Origin: Pseudomonas jessenii
Lineage (GTDB): Bacteria; Pseudomonadota; Gammaproteobacteria; Pseudomonadales; Pseudomonadaceae
Reading direction: 5' to 3'
Length of the DNA stretch: 64,000 bases
Assembly: GCF_002236115.1 (NCBI RefSeq)
Contig: NZ_NIWT01000005.1
Coordinates: 186,001-250,000 of the forward strand
The notes beneath the pieces were generated by a model. The model did not search any database. It worked only from the letters and a program-made list of their open reading frames with translations, and was not told where the DNA came from. A program made the translations under genes and the position numbers. Shown one piece after another: positions 60,609 through 64,000 of this stretch. How positions within the stretch are numbered: the first letter of the stretch is position 1; every line of letters begins with the position of its first letter.

Positions 60609-61876
60609 AGCTCAGCATTCTCGGCGCCCGCGTGATCGATCCGGCCAGCGGCCTGGATCAAGTGACCGATATCCACATTGAAGCCTGCAAAGTCGTCGCC
60701 CTTGGCGCGGCGCCAGCCGGTTTTGTCGCCGTCGACACGATTGACGCCAAAGGCCTGGTGGCCGCTCCCGGCCTGGTCGACCTCAACGTTGCCCTGCGCG
60801 AGCCGGGTTACAGCCGCAAAGGCTCGATTGTCAGCGAAACCCGCGCAGCGGCGGCTGGCGGTGTGACCAGCCTGTGCTGCCCGCCAAAGACCAAACCGGT
60901 GCTGGACACCTCGGCGGTGGCCGAACTGATCCTCGACCGTGCCCGCGAGGCCGGCAACACCAAAGTCTTCCCGATTGGCGCCCTGAGCAAAGGCCTGGAC
61001 GGTGAACAGCTGGCAGAGCTCGTAGCATTGCGCGATGCCGGTTGCGTGGCCTTCGGCAACGGCCTGGAGAGTTTCCGCAACACCCGCACCCTGTGCCGCG
61101 CGCTGGACTACGCAGCGACTTTCGACCTGACGGTGATTTTCAACTCCCAGGATTACGACCTGGCCGAGGGCGGCCTGGCTCACGAAGGCCCGACCGCCAG
61201 CTTCCTTGGCCTGCCGGGCATCCCGGAAAGCGCTGAAACCGTCGCCCTGGCCCGGGATCTGCTGCTGGTTGAACAAACCGGCGTGCGCGCGCACTTCAGC
61301 CAGCTCACCAGCGCACGCGGCGTAGAGCTGATCGCCCAGGCCCAGGCCCGAGGCCTGAAGGTGACAGCGGATGTCGCCCTGTACCAGCTGATCCTGACCG
61401 ACGAAGCCCTGATCGACTTCAGCAGCCTGTATCACGTCCAGCCACCGCTACGCACCCGCGCCGACCGCGACGGCCTGCGCGCAGCGGTGAAGTCGGGCGT
61501 GATCTCGGCCATCTCCAGTCATCACCAACCCCATGAGCGTGACGCCAAACTGGCACCGTTCGGCGCGACCGAGCCGGGCATCAGTAGCGTTGAACTGCTA
61601 TTGCCACTGGCAATGACCCTGGTCGAAGACGGCTTGCTGGACCTGCCGACACTGGTCAAGCGCCTGAGCGTCGGCCCTGCAGAGGCCCTGCGCCTGCCGG
61701 CAGGCAAACTGGCGGTAGGTGGCGCGGCGGACATCGTGCTGTTCGACCCTGCGGCCTCGACCGTGGCCGGTGAAACATGGCTGTCCAAGGGCGAAAACTG
61801 CCCGTTCATTGGCCACAGCCTGCCGGGTGTGGTGCGTTACACCCTGGTGGATGGACGGATCAGCCACCAGGCTTAA
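60605..61876 (+). CDS. pyrC': Dihydroorotase-like non-catalytic subunit PyrC'
   Basis: 423 aa dihydroorotase homologue lacking metal ligands: the HxH motif that follows the VD of GLVD is replaced by LVDLNVALREPG (Asn and Ala). It is a structural partner of PyrB, required for assembly of active ATCase in pseudomonads; the real dihydroorotase is elsewhere. GTG start at 60605, inside the pyrB stop (GTGA), with AGGAG just upstream. Confidence 0.95.
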   Translation: MKLSILGARVIDPASGLDQVTDIHIEACKVVALGAAPAGFVAVDTIDAKGLVAAPGLVDLNVALREPGYSRKGSIVSETRAAAAGGVTSLCCPPKTKPVLDTSAVAELILDRAREAGNTKVFPIGALSKGLDGEQLAELVALRDAGCVAFGNGLESFRNTRTLCRALDYAATFDLTVIFNSQDYDLAEGGLAHEGPTASFLGLPGIPESAETVALARDLLLVEQTGVRAHFSQLTSARGVELIAQAQARGLKVTADVALYQLILTDEALIDFSSLYHVQPPLRTRADRDGLRAAVKSGVISAISSHHQPHERDAKLAPFGATEPGISSVELLLPLAMTLVEDGLLDLPTLVKRLSVGPAEALRLPAGKLAVGGAADIVLFDPAASTVAGETWLSKGENCPFIGHSLPGVVRYTLVDGRISHQA

Positions 61877-61892
61877 GACCGCTTCGCTCCAA

Positions 61893-61985
61893 TCGCGGGC
61901 AAGCCCGCTCCCACATTAGTTCTGCGATGAACACAGTACTTGTGAACACCGAAGATCAAATGTGGGAGCGGGCTTGCTCGCGAAG
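61893..61985. repeat. REP pair, tail-in orientation
   Basis: TCGCGGGCAAGCCCGCTCCC and inverted TGTGGGAGCGGGCTTGCTCG, between convergent pyrC' and the TM2 gene. Confidence 0.87.
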
Positions 61986-61990
61986 ACGAT

Positions 61991-62419
61991 TTAGAAGGCG
62001 CCTCTATTCTGAGCATTACGCACAGAAACCTGGTCGTTCAACGTCCAGAAGTCATACAGCACCCCGAGAAAGAACAACCCGCCCGTCAGCAGGTACAGCA
62101 ACCCGCTGATCCATTTCCCCTGATACATCCGGTGCACGCCGAACACCCCGAGAAACGTCAGCAGGATCCACGCCACGTTGTATTCGACGGGGCCTGCGGT
62201 GAACCGCAGGTCCGCTTCACGGTCCATGGACGGGATCAGGAAAAGGTCGATCAGCCAACCGATCCCCAGCAAGCCGAAGGTGAAGAACCAGATCGTCCCG
62301 GTCACCGGCTTGCCGTAATAGAAGCGGTGAGCCCCGGTAAAACCGAAAATCCACAGCAGGTAACCGATCACTTTGCTGTGGGTGTCTTGCTGCTGGACAG
62401 CCTGTTGATAGGGGTTCAT
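61991..62419 (-). CDS. TM2-domain membrane protein
   Basis: 142 aa with two TM2 modules in tandem: VIGYLLWIFGFTGAHRFYYG...GTIWFFTFGLLGIGWLIDLF and NVAWILLTFLGVFGVHRMYQ...GLLYLLTGGLFFLGVLYDFW. The G-x-HRFY and GHR signatures and the D after the second helix are typical. Function unknown. The stop lies within 6 bp of a REP arm. Upstream gap 62420-62670 holds divergent promoters only. Confidence 0.9.
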   Translation of the reverse strand: MNPYQQAVQQQDTHSKVIGYLLWIFGFTGAHRFYYGKPVTGTIWFFTFGLLGIGWLIDLFLIPSMDREADLRFTAGPVEYNVAWILLTFLGVFGVHRMYQGKWISGLLYLLTGGLFFLGVLYDFWTLNDQVSVRNAQNRGAF

Positions 62420-62670
62420 GAATGACCTCGATTCACACGATAGATAAATATTCTTTAATTCTTTGTGACTTTTTTACAGGCACCCGACGTATGGCAAGTG
62501 CTACCTTCACTCCCGTCAAAGCCTTGTAACACCGGACTCCTGTCCGACAATTGCACCATTTTGCCGCTTTTTTGCCACCATTGCCCCCCGGATTGAATCG
62601 ACCAACGGCCTCGGAAGCGGCAAAAAAGCTGTTATAAAGTTGCGCGCTAACCTATTAAGAGCCTTGCCTA

Positions 62671-63291
62671 ATGCGTTCATTTTTCAAGACATGGCTAACC
62701 ATTTGCCTTTTGATGCCACTGGCCGCCCACGCCACCAATCGTGAGCAACGTCTTCCAAACGTTAATGGTTACACCCCAAAATCCCATGCCTCTGCTCCTT
62801 CGAGCAAAGACAAGAAATCCGCTAAATATGCTCCAAGCCTGGCCAGCAGCAAAAGCGGCCTGGTTCCACCGATGGGCACCAAGGAAAGCAGCGACGTGCT
62901 TAGCCGCGCGGTGAACGTCCTCGGTACCCCTTATCGTTGGGGCGGCAGCAGCCCAAGCAAAGGCTTCGATTGCAGCGGCCTGGTGAAATACGCGTTCAAC
63001 GACGCCACGTTCGACCTGCCACGCACCTCCAACGCCATGGCCAGCGGTCATGGGGAGAAAGTCGATCGCAACGACCTGAAGCCGGGCGACCTGATTTTCT
63101 TCAACATCAAGAGTCGTCGGGTCAATCACGTTGCCATTTACCTGGGTAACGACCGCTTCATCCACGCGCCACGTCGTGGCAAGTCGGTATCCATCGACAC
63201 TTTGAAGAAACCGTACTGGGAAAACCACTACGTGGTTGCCAAGCGGGTTCTGCCGAAAGAACAAAATGCGTTGCGGGTTGTTCAGCGCTGA
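62671..63291 (+). CDS. C40 (NlpC/P60) cell-wall peptidase
   Basis: 206 aa. Signal peptide LTICLLMPLAAHAT, a disordered Ser/Lys linker to about residue 70, then NlpC/P60: catalytic Cys in FDCSGLVKYAF, His in RRVNHVAIYLGN, and third residue in FIHAPRRGKS. Probably a DL-endopeptidase cutting peptidoglycan stems (MepS-like). A TTATAA -10-like element lies about 40 bp before ATG 62671. Confidence 0.93.
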   Translation: MRSFFKTWLTICLLMPLAAHATNREQRLPNVNGYTPKSHASAPSSKDKKSAKYAPSLASSKSGLVPPMGTKESSDVLSRAVNVLGTPYRWGGSSPSKGFDCSGLVKYAFNDATFDLPRTSNAMASGHGEKVDRNDLKPGDLIFFNIKSRRVNHVAIYLGNDRFIHAPRRGKSVSIDTLKKPYWENHYVVAKRVLPKEQNALRVVQR

Positions 63292-63330
63292 TTTCATCGC
63301 CCTGAATCTGCATCGAACATGATGACCCCA

Positions 63331-63393
63331 TCGCGAGCAAGCTCGCTCCCACAGGATTGATGCAGTCCATGTGGGAGCGAGCTTGCTCGCGAA
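63331..63393. repeat. REP pair, tail-in orientation, short
   Basis: TCGCGAGCAAGCTCGCTCCC and inverted copy with a loop of about 20 bp between convergent C40 peptidase and pilT. Confidence 0.87.
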
Positions 63394-63422
63394 GAGACCC
63401 TTGAAAGCACCTCAAATCTTCC

Positions 63423-64000
63423 TCAAAAATTATCCGGCGACCGCGCCTTCTCCCGCGCATGGTCACGACTGACCAACCCCTTGGTCACCAGGTCCTTCAA
63501 GCTCATATCCAGCGTCTGCATCCCCAGCGACCCTCCCGACTGAATCGCCGAGTACATCTGCGCCACCTTGTCCTCGCGGATCAGGTTCCGGATCGCCGAT
63601 GTCCCCAGCATGATCTCGTGGGCCGCGATGCGTCCGCCGCCGATTTTCTTCACCAGGGTCTGGGACACCACCGCCAGCAGCGACTCGGAGAGCATCGAGC
63701 GCACCATCGACTTCTCGTCCCCCGGAAACACATCGACCACCCGGTCGATGGTTTTCGCCGCCGACGTGGTGTGCAGCGTGCCGAACACCAGATGACCGGT
63801 TTCGGCCGCGGTCAACGCCAGGCGAATGGTTTCCAGATCGCGCATCTCCCCCACCAGGATCACATCCGGGTCTTCCCGCAGTGCCGAACGCAAGGCGGTG
63901 GCGAAACTACGGGTATCACGATGGACTTCACGCTGATTGATCAGGCATTTGCGCGACTCGTGAACGAACTCGATGGGGTCTTCGATGGTGAGGATGTGGT
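63423..64000 (-). CDS. pilT: Type IV pilus retraction ATPase, C-terminal part
   Basis: Partial: the last 192 codons, N-terminus beyond the right edge. HILTIEDPIEFVHESRKCLI, Walker B-like LREDPDVILVGEMRDLETIR, His box TLHTTSAAKTIDRVVDVFP and the C-terminal AIRNLIREDK regulatory motif (AIRNLIRE) are those of PilT rather than PilU. Hexameric motor that pulls pili in, downstream effector of the Pil-Chp cluster 8 kb away. Confidence 0.94.
   Translation of the reverse strand, partial: HILTIEDPIEFVHESRKCLINQREVHRDTRSFATALRSALREDPDVILVGEMRDLETIRLALTAAETGHLVFGTLHTTSAAKTIDRVVDVFPGDEKSMVRSMLSESLLAVVSQTLVKKIGGGRIAAHEIMLGTSAIRNLIREDKVAQMYSAIQSGGSLGMQTLDMSLKDLVTKGLVSRDHAREKARSPDNF

Overview
The window is chromosomal DNA of a fluorescent-group Pseudomonas. 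The evidence is the GC-rich codon use, the many REP/REPIN palindromes of the TGTAGGAGCGAGCTTGCTCG and TGTGGGAGCGAGCTTGCTCG types, a complete malonate decarboxylase operon in the order known from Pseudomonas (mdcABCDEGHLM plus mdcR), a Pil-Chp chemotaxis cluster next to gshB and tonB, and a pyrR-pyrB-pyrC' pyrimidine operon whose dihydroorotase-like subunit lacks its metal-binding histidines. I see no tRNA, rRNA, CRISPR array, prophage or insertion sequence.

Layout. 1-2.3 kb: the N-terminal part of a REC-PAS-GGDEF regulator, running off the left edge, and a PL7 alginate lyase with no export signal. 2.4-8.8 kb (minus): central carbon genes tktA, epd, pgk and fba, with two small lipoproteins (one MliC-like) between pgk and fba. 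9-23.7 kb: a SAM-cycle neighbourhood made of an ArsR-methyltransferase fusion, metK, then (after ligB, a DUF1090 protein, a cytochrome c'-like lipoprotein, mltA, membrane proteins and a thioesterase) an SAH riboswitch, ahcY and metF. 23.9-27.2 kb: a RhlE-type DEAD-box helicase with a long disordered tail, and the yceJ-yceI pair. 27.2-28.3 kb: an AT-rich gap holding a decayed lectin-like bacteriocin (LlpA-type) gene, a 54-residue lipoprotein gene, and a degenerate second copy of the 3' end of the neighbouring flavin oxidase gene. 28.3-36.8 kb: flavin amine oxidase, bioA, rsmE, a D-amino-acid dehydrogenase/RidA/binding-protein operon with a divergent LysR gene, and trhA. 36.9-45.2 kb: malonate catabolism. 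45.4-55.5 kb (minus): pilG-pilH-pilI-pilJ-chpA-chpC, without pilK or chpB. 55.9-64 kb: gshB, tonB, yqgE-ruvX-pyrR-pyrB-pyrC', a TM2 protein, an NlpC/P60 hydrolase and the C-terminal part of pilT.

How genes work together. MetK makes SAM, methyltransferases turn it into SAH, AhcY (switched on through an SAH-sensing leader) clears SAH, and MetF supplies methyl groups. The Mdc proteins import malonate and decarboxylate it on an acyl-carrier subunit. PilG/H/I/J, ChpA/C and PilT all serve type IV pilus motility. The DadA-like enzyme makes imines that the adjacent RidA would hydrolyse.

The least ordinary signals are the bacteriocin remnant and its flanking duplicated gene end; a REPIN that lies inside chpA and is translated in frame; the apparently leaderless ArsR-methyltransferase gene ahead of metK; and eighteen REP pairs in two size classes of about 100 and 90 bp.
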